The notes under the pieces: model-generated
The model's input: only the letters and a program-made list of their open reading frames with translations
Told to the model about the DNA's origin: nothing
Database searches by the model: none
Shown here: positions 15,236-24,142 of the stretch, in pieces
Layout of the letters: the number at the start of each line of letters is the position of its first letter
How positions within the stretch are numbered: the first letter of the stretch is position 1
Made by a program: the position numbers and the translations under genes
NCBI RefSeq assembly: GCF_003583925.1
Contig: NZ_QYCN01000015.1
Location: 94,260-130,636, forward strand
DNA from: Hymenobacter rubripertinctus
GTDB taxonomy: Bacteria; Bacteroidota; Bacteroidia; Cytophagales; Hymenobacteraceae
Reading direction: 5' to 3'
Length of the DNA stretch: 36,377 nucleotides

Positions 15236-16780
15236 TTAATACATCAAATCGGCCCCGGCTACGTGGTAGGTGGGGTCTTCCAGGATGTTCACGTCGATGA
15301 GGGAGTCGGCGCGCTGGAGCAGGTGGCGGCAGTCGGGGCTGAGGTGGCGCAGGTGCACGGTTTTGCCCAGGCGGTGGTAGCGTTCGGTGAGCTTGTTGAG
15401 CGCTTCGATGGCCGACATGTCGGTTACCCGGCTCTCGGCGAAGTCGATGATAACTTCGGTGGGGTCGTCGGCCACGTCGAACTTCTCGGCGAAGGCCTGC
15501 ACCGAGCCGAAGAACAGGGGCCCGAAGATTTCGTAGTGCTTCACGCCGGCCTCGTCGAGGTGCTTGCGGGCCCGGATGCGGCGGGCGTTTTCCCAGGCAA
15601 ATACCAGCGCCGCGATAACCACCCCAATGAGCACGGCCAGGGCCAGGTTGTGCAGCACCACCGTAATCAGGGTCACCAGAATCATCACTATAAGGTCGGA
15701 AACCGGCATTTTGCCGAACGTTTTCAGCGAAGCCCACTCGAACGTGCCCACCGACACCATAATCATGAGGCCGGTGAGGGCGGCCATGGGCACCTGCTCA
15801 ATCAGCGAAGCGCCGAACATGATGAACACCAGCAGCATGATGGAGGCCACCACGCCCGAGAGGCGGGCCCGGGCGCCGGAGGAAATGTTGATGAGGCTCT
15901 GCCCGATCATGGCGCAGCCGCCCATGCCCGAAAACAGGCCCGAGAGGATGTTGGCCGTGCCCTGGGCCACGCACTCCTTGTTGCTGCGGCCCCGGGTTTC
16001 CGTTATTTCATCAATCAGGTTCAGCGTCAGCAAACTCTCAATCAAACCCACCCCGGCTACAATGGCGGCGTAGGGAAATATCAGGCCCAGGGTGCCCAGC
16101 GTGAACGGCACACTCGGGATGTGGAAAGGCGGGAAGCCGCCCTGAATGGAGGCAATGTCGCCCACCGTTTTGGTGTTGATGCCCAGCCCGATAACCAGCG
16201 CCGACACCACCAGAATGGCCGTGAGGGAGGCCGGAACCACTTTGGTGAGGCGCGGCAGCAGCACGATGATGGCAATGGTCAGGCCCACCAGCCCCGCCAT
16301 CGTCAGCAGGGCCGTTCCCGTCAGCCAGTGCAGGGCCCCATCGGCCCCCACGGCCTGGAATTGCACCAGCTGCGACAGGAAGATGATGATGGCCAGGCCA
16401 TTGACGAAGCCGAACATCACGGAGTGGGGCACCAGCCGGATGAACTTGCCCAGCCGCAGCACGCCCGCCAGCACTTGTAGCAGGCCCGCCAGAATAACCG
16501 TAGCGAAAATGTACTCGACGCCATGGGTTTTGGCCAGCGCCACCAGCACCACGGCTACGGCCCCGGTGGCACCCGAAATCATGCCCGGCCGGCCGCCCAG
16601 TACCGACGTTACGAGGCCCATCATGAAGGCGGCGTACAGGCCCACCAGCGGGGGCACACCGGCAATGATGGAAAAGGCCACGGCCTCCGGAATCAGGGCC
16701 AGGGCCACCGTCAGGCCCGAAAGAATTTCGTTTTTGTAGTTGACTTTATACTGCGTGAAGTAGTGTAGAACCTGTTGCAT
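15236..16780 (-). CDS. SulP family inorganic anion transporter with STAS domain
   Basis: 514 aa from the ATG at 16780; an upstream in-frame extension (to 16897) is not conserved, so I left it out. The N-terminal 390 residues are a polytopic SulP domain, including ALALIPEAVAFSIIAGVPPLVGLY, the typical first-helix signature. The C-terminal part (about 410-500) is a STAS domain (VIIDFAESRVTDMSAIEAL). SulP proteins carry sulfate, bicarbonate or other anions, usually with Na+ or H+ symport. No carbonic anhydrase or sulfur gene lies next to it, so the anion is open. It is convergent with the radical SAM gene. Confidence 0.92.
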   Translation of the reverse strand: MQQVLHYFTQYKVNYKNEILSGLTVALALIPEAVAFSIIAGVPPLVGLYAAFMMGLVTSVLGGRPGMISGATGAVAVVLVALAKTHGVEYIFATVILAGLLQVLAGVLRLGKFIRLVPHSVMFGFVNGLAIIIFLSQLVQFQAVGADGALHWLTGTALLTMAGLVGLTIAIIVLLPRLTKVVPASLTAILVVSALVIGLGINTKTVGDIASIQGGFPPFHIPSVPFTLGTLGLIFPYAAIVAGVGLIESLLTLNLIDEITETRGRSNKECVAQGTANILSGLFSGMGGCAMIGQSLINISSGARARLSGVVASIMLLVFIMFGASLIEQVPMAALTGLMIMVSVGTFEWASLKTFGKMPVSDLIVMILVTLITVVLHNLALAVLIGVVIAALVFAWENARRIRARKHLDEAGVKHYEIFGPLFFGSVQAFAEKFDVADDPTEVIIDFAESRVTDMSAIEALNKLTERYHRLGKTVHLRHLSPDCRHLLQRADSLIDVNILEDPTYHVAGADLMY

Positions 16781-16807
16781 GGGCGAAGAGTAGGAGCGAA
16801 GCGGGGT

Positions 16808-16838
16808 CAAAAGAAACGCCGCCCGCCCAACGTTGGGC
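16808..16838 (-). promoter_or_regulatory. possible SulP promoter region with 14-bp palindrome
   Basis: GCCCAACGTTGGGC (16825-16838) is a perfect palindrome 45 bp upstream of the SulP ATG. TTCTTTTG (minus, 16808-16815) is a one-mismatch -7 box beside it. A regulator-binding site is possible but unproven. Confidence 0.3.
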
Positions 16839-16972
16839 AGCGCGGCAGGAATGGTAGGAGCCCGGCCAAAAAAGAAAATCCGGCGGAAGGCCCGCACCAG
16901 GCAAAGGTAGGGCTTCGGGGATTGGTTATGAAGGCGGAAACGCAGGGGCTAACCAGAAATTAAGGTTAGAAC

Positions 16973-17105
16973 CTAGCTTCCCTCCTTGGAAAGGAGGGGC
17001 TGCGGGTGGTTGATTCGTCTGAACAACCCATGAATTTCTAGCTTTACAGATTGTTCAAATAGCGTCAACCACCCCCAGTCCCTCCTTCCCAAGGAGGGAA
17101 GCTAG
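16973..17105. repeat. palindromic repeat, CCCTCCTTGG family
   Basis: Arms 16973-16989 (CTAGCTTCCCTCCTTGG) and 17089-17105 are perfect inverses. An inner pair (16993-17013 and 17065-17085) matches with two mismatches. It occupies the centre of the 361-bp gap between the divergent SulP and desaturase-family genes; apart from this and the SulP promoter region I see nothing in the gap. Confidence 0.85.
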
Positions 17106-17141
17106 CCTTAAGCGCTAGCATTAGCCACCTCCCCAATCACC

Positions 17142-18017
17142 ATGAACCTACTCCCCGTATCTCACCCCCTGCTCAAGCGTTTCGATAAGTGGGGAACCCC
17201 CATCCTGGCCGTGGTGGGCCTGGGCCTGCTGTTGTTCGAAACCCGCAAGCCCCTGCGCAAGCGCACCCGGCCCCGTACCGAGCGGTGGATGCGCAATGTG
17301 CTGGTGGCCGCGCCCTCGCTGCCGGCCATGCGCCTCACGCTGCTGCCCGCCATGGTGGGCCTGGGCAACCTCATGGCCCCGTACCGCACGCCCCTCTCGC
17401 GCCTGCCCGAGCCAGCCCGGATGCTGGCCGAAGTGCTGCTGCTCGACTACCTGGGCTACTCCTGGCATCGGCTGCTGCACTCGCCGCTGCTCTGGCGCTT
17501 CCACCGCGTGCACCACTGCGACCTCGACATGGACCTGACCACGGCTTGGCGGTTTCATTTCGGTGAGATGCTGGCCAGCATTCCATACCGGGCCGGCATT
17601 GCGGCCCTGCTGGGCGTGCGCGGCTCCACGGCGCTGGGCTTCGAGGTGGTATTTGAAGCCTGTACGGCCTTTCACCATACCAACCTGGAGCTGCCCTACG
17701 AAGTGGAGCGCCGCCTGGCCCCGTTCATGGTCACGCCCCGGGCCCACGGCATCCATCACTCCATGGTCGACCGCGAAACGCAGAGCAACTTCGGCGTCGT
17801 GCTCACCCTCTGGGACCGGCTCCACCGCACGCTGCGCCTCAACGTGCCCCAGCAGGATATCACCATCGGCGTGCCCGCCTTCTCCGACCCGGCCGGCCAG
17901 ACCGTGGCCCGCCTGATAGCCCTGCCCCTGGAGCCGCTCGACGAGTGGGCCTTGCCCAACGGCGAGGCGCCCGAGCATCCCGAGTATGCCGGGCCGGTTA
18001 CGAAACTGGCGGAGTAG
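17142..18017 (+). CDS. fatty acid hydroxylase/sterol desaturase superfamily protein
   Basis: 291 aa membrane protein. The di-iron histidine boxes are in place: HRLLH (109-113), HRVHH (121-125), FHHTN (178-179) and HGIHH (202-206). These bind two irons for O2-dependent hydroxylation or desaturation of a lipid. Hydrophobic segments flank the boxes. In Bacteroidota, members act on fatty acids, carotenoids or sterol-like lipids; nothing nearby identifies the substrate. The ATG at 17142 is 37 bp after the upstream palindrome. The gene ends 10 bp before another inverted repeat. Confidence 0.85.
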   Translation: MNLLPVSHPLLKRFDKWGTPILAVVGLGLLLFETRKPLRKRTRPRTERWMRNVLVAAPSLPAMRLTLLPAMVGLGNLMAPYRTPLSRLPEPARMLAEVLLLDYLGYSWHRLLHSPLLWRFHRVHHCDLDMDLTTAWRFHFGEMLASIPYRAGIAALLGVRGSTALGFEVVFEACTAFHHTNLELPYEVERRLAPFMVTPRAHGIHHSMVDRETQSNFGVVLTLWDRLHRTLRLNVPQQDITIGVPAFSDPAGQTVARLIALPLEPLDEWALPNGEAPEHPEYAGPVTKLAE

Positions 18018-18027
18018 GGCAGGTTTT

Positions 18028-18115
18028 CGTTTCTCATTGTTTGTTTTTCGTTTTTCGGCAGCTCCTACCGTACAGTATGCCCTGCCGAAAAACGAAAAAC
18101 AAACAACGAGAAACG
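18028..18115. repeat. 33-bp inverted repeat, CGTTTTTCGGCA family
   Basis: Arms 18028-18060 and 18083-18115 are inverse copies with one mismatch, each rich in TTTGTTTTTCGTTTTTCGG or its complement, with a 22-nt loop. It is placed as a terminator for the desaturase-family gene and lies just upstream of the -7 box of the next gene. Confidence 0.85.
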
Positions 18116-18124
18116 AACAGTCGG

Positions 18125-18132
18125 TATCTTTG
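18125..18132 (+). promoter_or_regulatory. -7 box TATCTTTG for the glucosidase gene
   Basis: TATCTTTG matches TAnnTTTG exactly, 67 nt ahead of the ATG at 18199. The usual -33 TTG is absent because the inverted repeat occupies that position, so promoter strength is uncertain. Confidence 0.5.
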
Positions 18133-18198
18133 CCGGCTTAACAGGGTCCGATTTTTGGTTTCCTGAACCGGCGGCCATTGGCCGGCCCGATTCTTTTT

Positions 18199-20853
18199 AT
18201 GACGCACGAACAACTGCGGCTGGCCGAAGCCAACGCCCTGACCACTCCCTGGAAGAAATTTGGCCCCTACCTGACTGAGCGGCAGTGGGGCACGGTCCGC
18301 GAGGATTACAGCCCCGATGGGCAGGCCTGGAGCTTCCTCACCCACGACATGGCCCGTAGCACCGCCTACCGTTGGGGCGAGGACGGCATCGGCGGTATCA
18401 GCGACGACGAGCAGCGCTTGTGCCTGGCCGTAGGCCTCTGGAACGGCCAGGACGAGTTGCTCAAGGAGCGCCTGTTCGGCCTGACCAACCCCGAGGGCAA
18501 CCACGGCGAGGACGTGAAGGAGCTGTATTACTACCTCGACAGCACGCCCACGCACTCTTACATGCGGATGCTTTATAAGTATCCGCAGGCTGAGTTTCCT
18601 TATAAGCGGCTGGTGCACGAAAATGCCGCCCGCACCCGCCAGGAGCCAGAATTTGAGCTGCTTGACACCGGCATCTTCCATGAGAGCCGCTACTTCGACG
18701 TGTTCGTGGAATACGCCAAGGCGGAAGCCGACGACATTCTGCTCCGCATCACGGCCCACAACCGCGGACCCGAGGCGGCCGAGCTGCATTTGCTGCCCCA
18801 CCTCTGGTTTCGCAACACCTGGAGCTGGGGTTATCCTGGCCAGGAAATCCGGCCCGTGCTGGCCGCCAACGGTCCCGGGGCCGTGCTAGTGGAGCATCCT
18901 ACCCTGGGCCAGTACCACTTCTACTGCGACCAGCCCGAGGCTGAGTTGCTGTTCTGCGACAACGACACCAACGCGTACCGCACTGGCAGCACTGCCAACT
19001 ACCACAATCCAAGCCGCTACTTCAAGGATGGTATCAACGATTACGTAGTAGAAGGAGACGTTACGGCTGTTAACCCCGCCCGCCGGGGTACCAAAATGGC
19101 CGTGCACTGCCACCTGCCCAGCATACCGGCCGGCGAATCGGTGACCGTGCAGGTGCGCCTGAGCCAGCATGCCCATGACGCGCCGTTTGGCAACTTCGAG
19201 GCCTTGTTTGATGACCGGCAACGGGAGGGCGACGAGTTTTACGAGTGCGTGCAGGAAGACCTGCCCGAAAGCGCCGATGCCCGCAACGTGCAGCGCCAGG
19301 CCTTCGCGGGCATGCTCTGGAGCAAGCAGTTTTATTACTATGACGTGGCCCAATGGCTCGACGGCGACCCCGCCCTGCCCCGGCCCGCTGCCAGCCGCCG
19401 CCGTAAGGGGCGCAACCACAACTGGCGCCACCTGCACAACCACGACATCATCTCGATGCCCGATACCTGGGAGTACCCCTGGTACGCGGCCTGGGACCTG
19501 GCTTTCCATTGCATTCCGCTGGCGATGGTGGACGCCGAGTTCGCCAAAAACCAGCTCCGGCTGCTCTGTCGCGACTGGTATATGCACCCCAACGGCCAGC
19601 TGCCGGCCTACGAGTGGCACCTGTCCGACGTGAACCCGCCGGTGCACGCCTGGGCCACCTGGCGGGTGTACCAGATGGACAAGAAGCTCACCGGCCACGG
19701 CGACCCGGCCTTTCTGGAGGCCGTGTTCCATAAGCTGGCCCTCAACTTTACCTGGTGGGTGAACCGCAAGGATAAAAGCGACCGGAACGTGTTCGAAGGC
19801 GGCTTCCTGGGCCTCGACAACATTGGTGTGTTCGATCGGAGCGCCCCGCTGCCCACCGGCGGCCACATCGAGCAGTCGGACGGCACGAGCTGGATGGCCA
19901 TGTTCGCCCTCAACATGATGCGCATTGCCATGGAGCTGGCCCGCCACAACTCGGTGTACCAGGAAATGGCGGGCAAGTTCTTCGAGCATTTTCTCTACAT
20001 CGCCGACGCCATGACCCGGGGCGGCGACGGCCAGTTCAACCTCTGGGACGAGGAAGACCAGTTCTACTACGACGTGCTACACACCCCCGACGACGCCCGC
20101 ACTATGCTCAAGGTGCGCTCCATCGTGGGCCTGATTCCGCTGTTTGCCGTCGAAGTAATTGATGAGGAACTGCTCAATTCGCTGCCCGATTTCACGGAGC
20201 GGGCCCGTTGGCTGCTCGAAAACCGGCCCCATTTGGCCCAGCTGGTAGCCCGCTGGCGCGAGAAGGGCAAGAGCGCCCGCCACCTGCTGAGCCTGCTACG
20301 CCGCTCCCGCCTGCGGGCCCTGCTCAAGCGCATGCTCGACGAAAGCGAGTTCCTCTCCGACTACGGCATCCGGTCCATGTCGCGCGACCACCTGGAAAAC
20401 CCGTACGTGTTCAGCACGCCCGAAACCGATTTCACGGTGCAGTACGTGCCGGGCGAAGCCGAAAGTAGCATGTTCGGGGGCAACAGTAACTGGCGCGGCC
20501 CCATCTGGTTTCCCATCAACTACCTCATCATCGAGTCGTTGCAGCGCTTCTACGCCTACTACGGCGACGCCTTCCAGGTGGAATACCCGACCGGATCGGG
20601 CCAGATGCACACGCTCAACCAGATTGCCGAGGCCCTCTCGGCCCGCCTCACGCGGCTGTTTCTCAAGGATGAAAACGGCCGCCGTGCTGCCTTCAACGGC
20701 GACGAGCTGCTGCAAACCGACCCCCACTTCAAAGACCACCTGCTCTTCCACGAGTACTTCCACGGCGACACCGGCCGGGGCCTCGGCGCGAGCCACCAAA
20801 CCGGCTGGACCGGCCTGGTGGTGCGGCTACTGCGCTACCAGGGCTACGAGTAG
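18199..20853 (+). CDS. GH63/MGH1-like glucosidase
   Basis: 884 aa from the ATG at 18199 (a TTG seven codons upstream is less likely). It has the architecture of bacterial homologs of mannosyl-oligosaccharide glucosidase. The N-terminal beta-rich domain carries the motif FGPYLTERQWGTVREDYSPDG. The C-terminal (alpha/alpha)6 barrel contains SMPDTWEYPWYAAWDLAFH, DGTSWMAMFALNM, GGNSNWRGPIWFPINYLII and HQTGWTGLV. By family knowledge the acidic residues of WDLA and of the region near EYFHGDTG are candidates for catalysis. There is no signal peptide, so it is cytoplasmic. Substrates of bacterial relatives include glucosylglycerate, mannosylglycerate and kojibiose-type sugars. It is alone in its transcription unit. 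Confidence 0.87.
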   Translation: MTHEQLRLAEANALTTPWKKFGPYLTERQWGTVREDYSPDGQAWSFLTHDMARSTAYRWGEDGIGGISDDEQRLCLAVGLWNGQDELLKERLFGLTNPEGNHGEDVKELYYYLDSTPTHSYMRMLYKYPQAEFPYKRLVHENAARTRQEPEFELLDTGIFHESRYFDVFVEYAKAEADDILLRITAHNRGPEAAELHLLPHLWFRNTWSWGYPGQEIRPVLAANGPGAVLVEHPTLGQYHFYCDQPEAELLFCDNDTNAYRTGSTANYHNPSRYFKDGINDYVVEGDVTAVNPARRGTKMAVHCHLPSIPAGESVTVQVRLSQHAHDAPFGNFEALFDDRQREGDEFYECVQEDLPESADARNVQRQAFAGMLWSKQFYYYDVAQWLDGDPALPRPAASRRRKGRNHNWRHLHNHDIISMPDTWEYPWYAAWDLAFHCIPLAMVDAEFAKNQLRLLCRDWYMHPNGQLPAYEWHLSDVNPPVHAWATWRVYQMDKKLTGHGDPAFLEAVFHKLALNFTWWVNRKDKSDRNVFEGGFLGLDNIGVFDRSAPLPTGGHIEQSDGTSWMAMFALNMMRIAMELARHNSVYQEMAGKFFEHFLYIADAMTRGGDGQFNLWDEEDQFYYDVLHTPDDARTMLKVRSIVGLIPLFAVEVIDEELLNSLPDFTERARWLLENRPHLAQLVARWREKGKSARHLLSLLRRSRLRALLKRMLDESEFLSDYGIRSMSRDHLENPYVFSTPETDFTVQYVPGEAESSMFGGNSNWRGPIWFPINYLIIESLQRFYAYYGDAFQVEYPTGSGQMHTLNQIAEALSARLTRLFLKDENGRRAAFNGDELLQTDPHFKDHLLFHEYFHGDTGRGLGASHQTGWTGLVVRLLRYQGYE

Positions 20854-20862
20854 GGAATCAAT

Positions 20863-20967
20863 AAAACGACTGTCATCCTGACGAAGGAAGGACCTGGTAA
20901 GAGGCAGATCTACACGTTAGATTCGCTTCTCACCAAGTCCTTTCTTCGTCAGGATGACAGTCGTTTT
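20863..20967. terminator. two-way terminator/palindromic repeat
   Basis: Perfect 24-bp arms at 20863-20886 (AAAACGACTGTCATCCTGAC..) and 20944-20967 lie between the convergent glucosidase stop (20853) and ankyrin-protein stop (20982). The arms begin with AAAA and end with TTTT, giving a U-rich tail in both directions. It is related to the GTCATCCTGA repeat at 13059-13143. Confidence 0.8.
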
Positions 20968-20981
20968 GGCATCTGTGCAAA

Positions 20982-21434
20982 TTACAGCTTACTTTTTATC
21001 AGCTTGATGACGGCCTCGTTTTCGCCTTCTTTGGCGGCGGCCAGTACGTCTTTACCGTCCTTGTCCCGGGCCTTGGGGTTGGCCCCGCTGGCGAGCAGAA
21101 ACTCCACTACGTCGAGGCTGCCGTTGGCGGCGGCGGCCATCAGGGGCGTCATGGCGAACGAGTCGGTTTTGTCTATCTGGGCTTTGTTTTTGAGCAGAGC
21201 CTTCACTACGTCGAGGTGGCCGTTGCTGGCGGCGATGATCAGGAAGGTGGTCGGGAAGCCGGGCATCATCTCGACGGGGGCGTTGGCGTCGGCCCCGGCG
21301 GCGAGCAGGGTGGCTACTTCGGCCGGCTGATTTTTGGCCACGGCCGCGTACACTTTCTGGGTGGGCGTCGTCTGGGCCCGGGCGATGGAGCCGGCGGCCA
21401 GAAATAGCGCAAAAGCAAGAAGAAGTTTTTTCAT
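20982..21434 (-). CDS. secreted ankyrin-repeat protein
   Basis: 150 aa from the ATG at 21434, chosen because it directly precedes a signal peptide (MKKLLLAFALFLAAGSIARA, cleavage near AQ). An open frame extends to 21557 without conserved sequence. About three to four ankyrin repeats follow, visible as VATLLAAGADANAP, GHLDVVKALLKNKAQI and GSLDVVEFLLASGANP. It is a periplasmic protein-interaction module with no visible catalytic part. The next gene upstream (BASS transporter) is on the same strand, 129 bp away. Confidence 0.85.
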   Translation of the reverse strand: MKKLLLAFALFLAAGSIARAQTTPTQKVYAAVAKNQPAEVATLLAAGADANAPVEMMPGFPTTFLIIAASNGHLDVVKALLKNKAQIDKTDSFAMTPLMAAAANGSLDVVEFLLASGANPKARDKDGKDVLAAAKEGENEAVIKLIKSKL

Positions 21435-21563
21435 GCCGGGAAACTGGAGTAAAAGGAAGGCAAAGTGGCCGTAAGGTAGCATTTTGGCCGCTAACTGCTC
21501 CGGACTGCGCCCTGAAAGCCTGCCTGCGGCCCGGCCAGTCATCTGCCCAAAAGCCAATTCAGC

Positions 21564-22631
21564 CTACCCGGGCGCAACGGTTTCCGCCCCCGCCTGCCGC
21601 CCGAACCGCTGGGCCATCACGCTGGCCAGAATAATCTGGAGGGCGTGGTAGAGCATGAGCGGCAGCAGCAGCGCCCCGGTGGCGGCGGTGGCCGGAAACA
21701 GCAGGCTCGCCATCACGCTGCCGTGCACCAGCGACTTCTTGGAGCCGCAGAAAATGGCCGTCGTGCGGTCGGCCGCCGCGAAGCCCAGCAGCCGGCTGAG
21801 GCCCGCCACCAGCCCGAATACCAGGAAGTACAGCCCCACCATGCCGGCCGCCAGCAGCGCCACGCTCGCCGGCGCGTAGCTGCCAAACACGCCTTCGGCA
21901 AACGACTCGCAGAAGGAGGTAAAGACGATGCTCAGGATAATCACCTGATCGAGGATGCGCAAACGGCCCTTATGGCGCTCCGTCCACTCGCCGAAGCGGG
22001 GGTTGAGCAGCATGCCCGCCGCTACCGGCAACACCACCTGCCAGACCAGACTCAGGGCCAGCCCGCTCAGGTCGGAGCCCTCGGCGCCGGGCGGGTGCAG
22101 CACGGCCCGCACCCACAGCGGCGTGAGCACGATGCCGGCCAGCGAGCTGATGCTGGCGTTGAAAATGGCCGCCGGCACGTTGCCCCGCCCCAGACTCACC
22201 ATCACGACCGAGGTGGAAACCGTGCTCGGCAGCGTGCACAGAAAGAAAATGCTCTGCCACAACAGCCGGCCCTGGTCACTACCAAACAGCGGGCGGGCCG
22301 CCAGTGCCAGCAGCGGAAACAGCACGAACGTGGTGCCCTGCACCACTAGGTGCAGCCGCCAGTTGCGGGTGCCGGTGCGCAGCTTGTCGAGACTCAGCCG
22401 CAGGCCGTAAAAGAAAAACACCAGCGCTACCCCACCCGTCGTGATGATGTTCCAGGGCAGCGGACTGGCCTTGCTGCCCACCTGCGGCACCAGGTAGGCC
22501 AGCCCCACCACACCCACCAGCGCGGGCAGAAACCAGTCGAGCAAGCCGAGGCGGCGTAACAGGGCCAGCAGGCGGTTTTCGGGAGCGGGCAGTGGGGCGG
22601 AAGCTTGGGGGCGGGCAGCGGGTGTGGGCAT
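21564..22631 (-). CDS. bile acid:sodium symporter family (SBF-like) transporter
   Basis: 355 aa from the ATG at 22631. It is a polytopic membrane protein with about 9-10 helices, matching the SBF-like branch of the BASS superfamily (PF13593 type). Recognisable segments are FFFYGLRLSLDKL, FLCTLPSTVSTSVVMVSLGRGN and the family hallmark TAIFCGSKKSLVHGSVMA near the C-terminus. Members exchange organic anions with sodium, but the substrate is usually unknown in bacteria. A -7 box lies only 8 nt before the ATG, so the mRNA may have almost no leader. Its C-terminus nearly reaches the ankyrin gene. Confidence 0.88.
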   Translation of the reverse strand: MPTPAARPQASAPLPAPENRLLALLRRLGLLDWFLPALVGVVGLAYLVPQVGSKASPLPWNIITTGGVALVFFFYGLRLSLDKLRTGTRNWRLHLVVQGTTFVLFPLLALAARPLFGSDQGRLLWQSIFFLCTLPSTVSTSVVMVSLGRGNVPAAIFNASISSLAGIVLTPLWVRAVLHPPGAEGSDLSGLALSLVWQVVLPVAAGMLLNPRFGEWTERHKGRLRILDQVIILSIVFTSFCESFAEGVFGSYAPASVALLAAGMVGLYFLVFGLVAGLSRLLGFAAADRTTAIFCGSKKSLVHGSVMASLLFPATAATGALLLPLMLYHALQIILASVMAQRFGRQAGAETVAPG

Positions 22632-22639
22632 AGTGGCCG

Positions 22640-22647
22640 CAAAAGTA
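22640..22647 (-). promoter_or_regulatory. -7 box TACTTTTG of the BASS transporter gene
   Basis: The minus strand reads TACTTTTG, an exact TAnnTTTG match, 8 nt upstream of the ATG at 22631. Transcription should begin at or just before the start codon. The box touches the arm of the hairpin at 22646-22680. Confidence 0.5.
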
Positions 22648-22680
22648 AACGCGCCGGCCCAAACCGGGTCGGCGCGTTTA
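22646..22680 (-). terminator. hairpin downstream of the PepSY gene
   Basis: TAAACGCGCCG (22646-22656) and CGGCGCGTTTA (22670-22680) are perfect inverses, followed on the minus strand by CTTTTG. It may end the transcript of the siderophore receptor/PepSY pair, or act as an operator for the BASS promoter it overlaps. Confidence 0.55.
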
Positions 22681-22802
22681 CTCTTCATGGGATTCTTGCG
22701 CGTAATCAGGCAGCACCGTTAAACCGGCCAGGGGGCCTGAGCAAGCGGGGTGCGGAGCCTGCGCCGAGTGGCCGGCCGCGCATGGGGCGGGGGCGTAATA
22801 TC

Positions 22803-24026
22803 TCAGGCGACCAACTGCCGTGCCGATTTTTTGCGGGCTTTCTTCAGGCGGTTCAGCCACAGAATAGTCCCGGTAATGGGAAAGGTGAAGCCCAGCAGGC
22901 ACATGAGCAGGCTAATGATTTTGGAAGGCCACCCAAAAATGGCCCCGGTATGCACGGGCTTGAACAGGCCGCGCACCCGCTGGCCCAGGCTGCGCTGCTC
23001 GTAGGTTTGGGTCTGGAGGAGCCGGCCGCTGTACTGGTCGAGGTAGATTTCGTCGGTAGCGTTGTCGTAGGCGGCCCCGGGGCGGAGCGTGGCGACCCGG
23101 ATGCTACCCGCCGCATCCTTGGGCAGTTGCAGGGAGTAGAAGCGGGCGGCCGGAGCCAGCTGCCGGGCCAGGGTCAGGGCCGCATCGGGCGTGAAAGCCG
23201 CCGCCGCCGTAGGGGCCGCCGATACGGGTGGCACGGGTCGTTCCAGCGGCGAGTTGGTTAGGGCGTAGATGCCGTTGTTGAACCACTCGAACGACCAGGC
23301 CAGGCCCGTGAAGGCAAACACGAACAGGAACAGGGCCGCGTAGAAGCCCAGCACGATATGCAAATCGTGGTTGAGCCGCTTCCAGCCCCCGCTCCACTTC
23401 ACGTTCAGCCGCTGCTTTACGGCCTTGCGCGTAGCCGGCCACCACAGTACGAGGCCCGTTCCGAGGATGAACAGGAACAGCACCGTACTCACGCCCACCA
23501 CCAGCTTGCCCACGGTCCCACCCACCATACCGCGGTGCACGGCCATCAGGGTAAAGAAAACGGTTTCGCGGTAGTTGAGCTCTCCGGTGATGGCCGCCGT
23601 GCCGGGGTTCACGAATACCGTGGGACCCCGGCCTCCTTCGCCGCCTGCTTTGCCTGCCTCACCGCTTTTCCCGTCTCGGGCGTTCTCACTACCCGCAGCC
23701 TGGTCGTTGCCGCGCCCGGCCCGCGCGCCGGCTTTGGGCACCTCCGCCGGCACGTCGGCCAGCGTGAATTCCACGGTCCGGCCGGGGTCGGCGTACACTT
23801 TCAGGCCCGTAATCCGGCTTCCTGGTTTGTAGGCCCGTACGGCGGTAGTCAGCTCACTGAGCGGGCGCTGGGTAGCCGCAGGCGCTACAAAGTAGCGCTC
23901 CGGGTGCCAGGTTTGCTCCAGCTCTTTCTCAAAGACGAGGCCTGCCCCCGTGAGGCACACGACGGCAATAACCAGCCCCGACACGAGGCTGAGGTAGAGG
24001 TGAATGTTGCGGAAAAACGTTTTCAT
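22803..24026 (-). CDS. PepSY-associated transmembrane protein
   Basis: 407 aa. It is a typical PepSY_TM protein with four membrane helices: the N-terminal LYLSLVSGLVIAVVCLTGAGLVF, VGKLVVGVSTVLFLFILGTGLVLWW, LGFYAALFLFVFAFTGLAWSF, and a last pair of segments near the C-terminus. In the family, such proteins sit beside siderophore receptors and are thought to help reduce or release iron in the periplasm. That fits the receptor gene 116 bp upstream on the same strand. A Gly/Ala/Arg-rich insertion (about residues 96-133) interrupts the first periplasmic domain. The spacer before the ATG contains a run of ten G (24089-24098). Confidence 0.87.
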   Translation of the reverse strand: MKTFFRNIHLYLSLVSGLVIAVVCLTGAGLVFEKELEQTWHPERYFVAPAATQRPLSELTTAVRAYKPGSRITGLKVYADPGRTVEFTLADVPAEVPKAGARAGRGNDQAAGSENARDGKSGEAGKAGGEGGRGPTVFVNPGTAAITGELNYRETVFFTLMAVHRGMVGGTVGKLVVGVSTVLFLFILGTGLVLWWPATRKAVKQRLNVKWSGGWKRLNHDLHIVLGFYAALFLFVFAFTGLAWSFEWFNNGIYALTNSPLERPVPPVSAAPTAAAAFTPDAALTLARQLAPAARFYSLQLPKDAAGSIRVATLRPGAAYDNATDEIYLDQYSGRLLQTQTYEQRSLGQRVRGLFKPVHTGAIFGWPSKIISLLMCLLGFTFPITGTILWLNRLKKARKKSARQLVA

Positions 24027-24142
24027 AGGTCAAGGTCTCAGGTGCGGGTTCTCAGGCAGCGGGTACAAAAAGCGGGAGGTGCTCAGCAGGGGGGGGGGCA
24101 GACCCGGAGCCTGTGTGGCCGGCGTGTTGGGTGCCGGCCGGG

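Noticed and set aside
15263..16480. 405-codon open frame on the plus strand
   Set aside because: It is antisense to the SulP gene, has His/Gln/Arg-rich composition without any domain, and the minus-strand product is a full SulP-STAS protein.
18886..19989. 367-codon minus-strand frame
   Set aside because: Antisense to the GH63-like glucosidase, which is complete on the plus strand.
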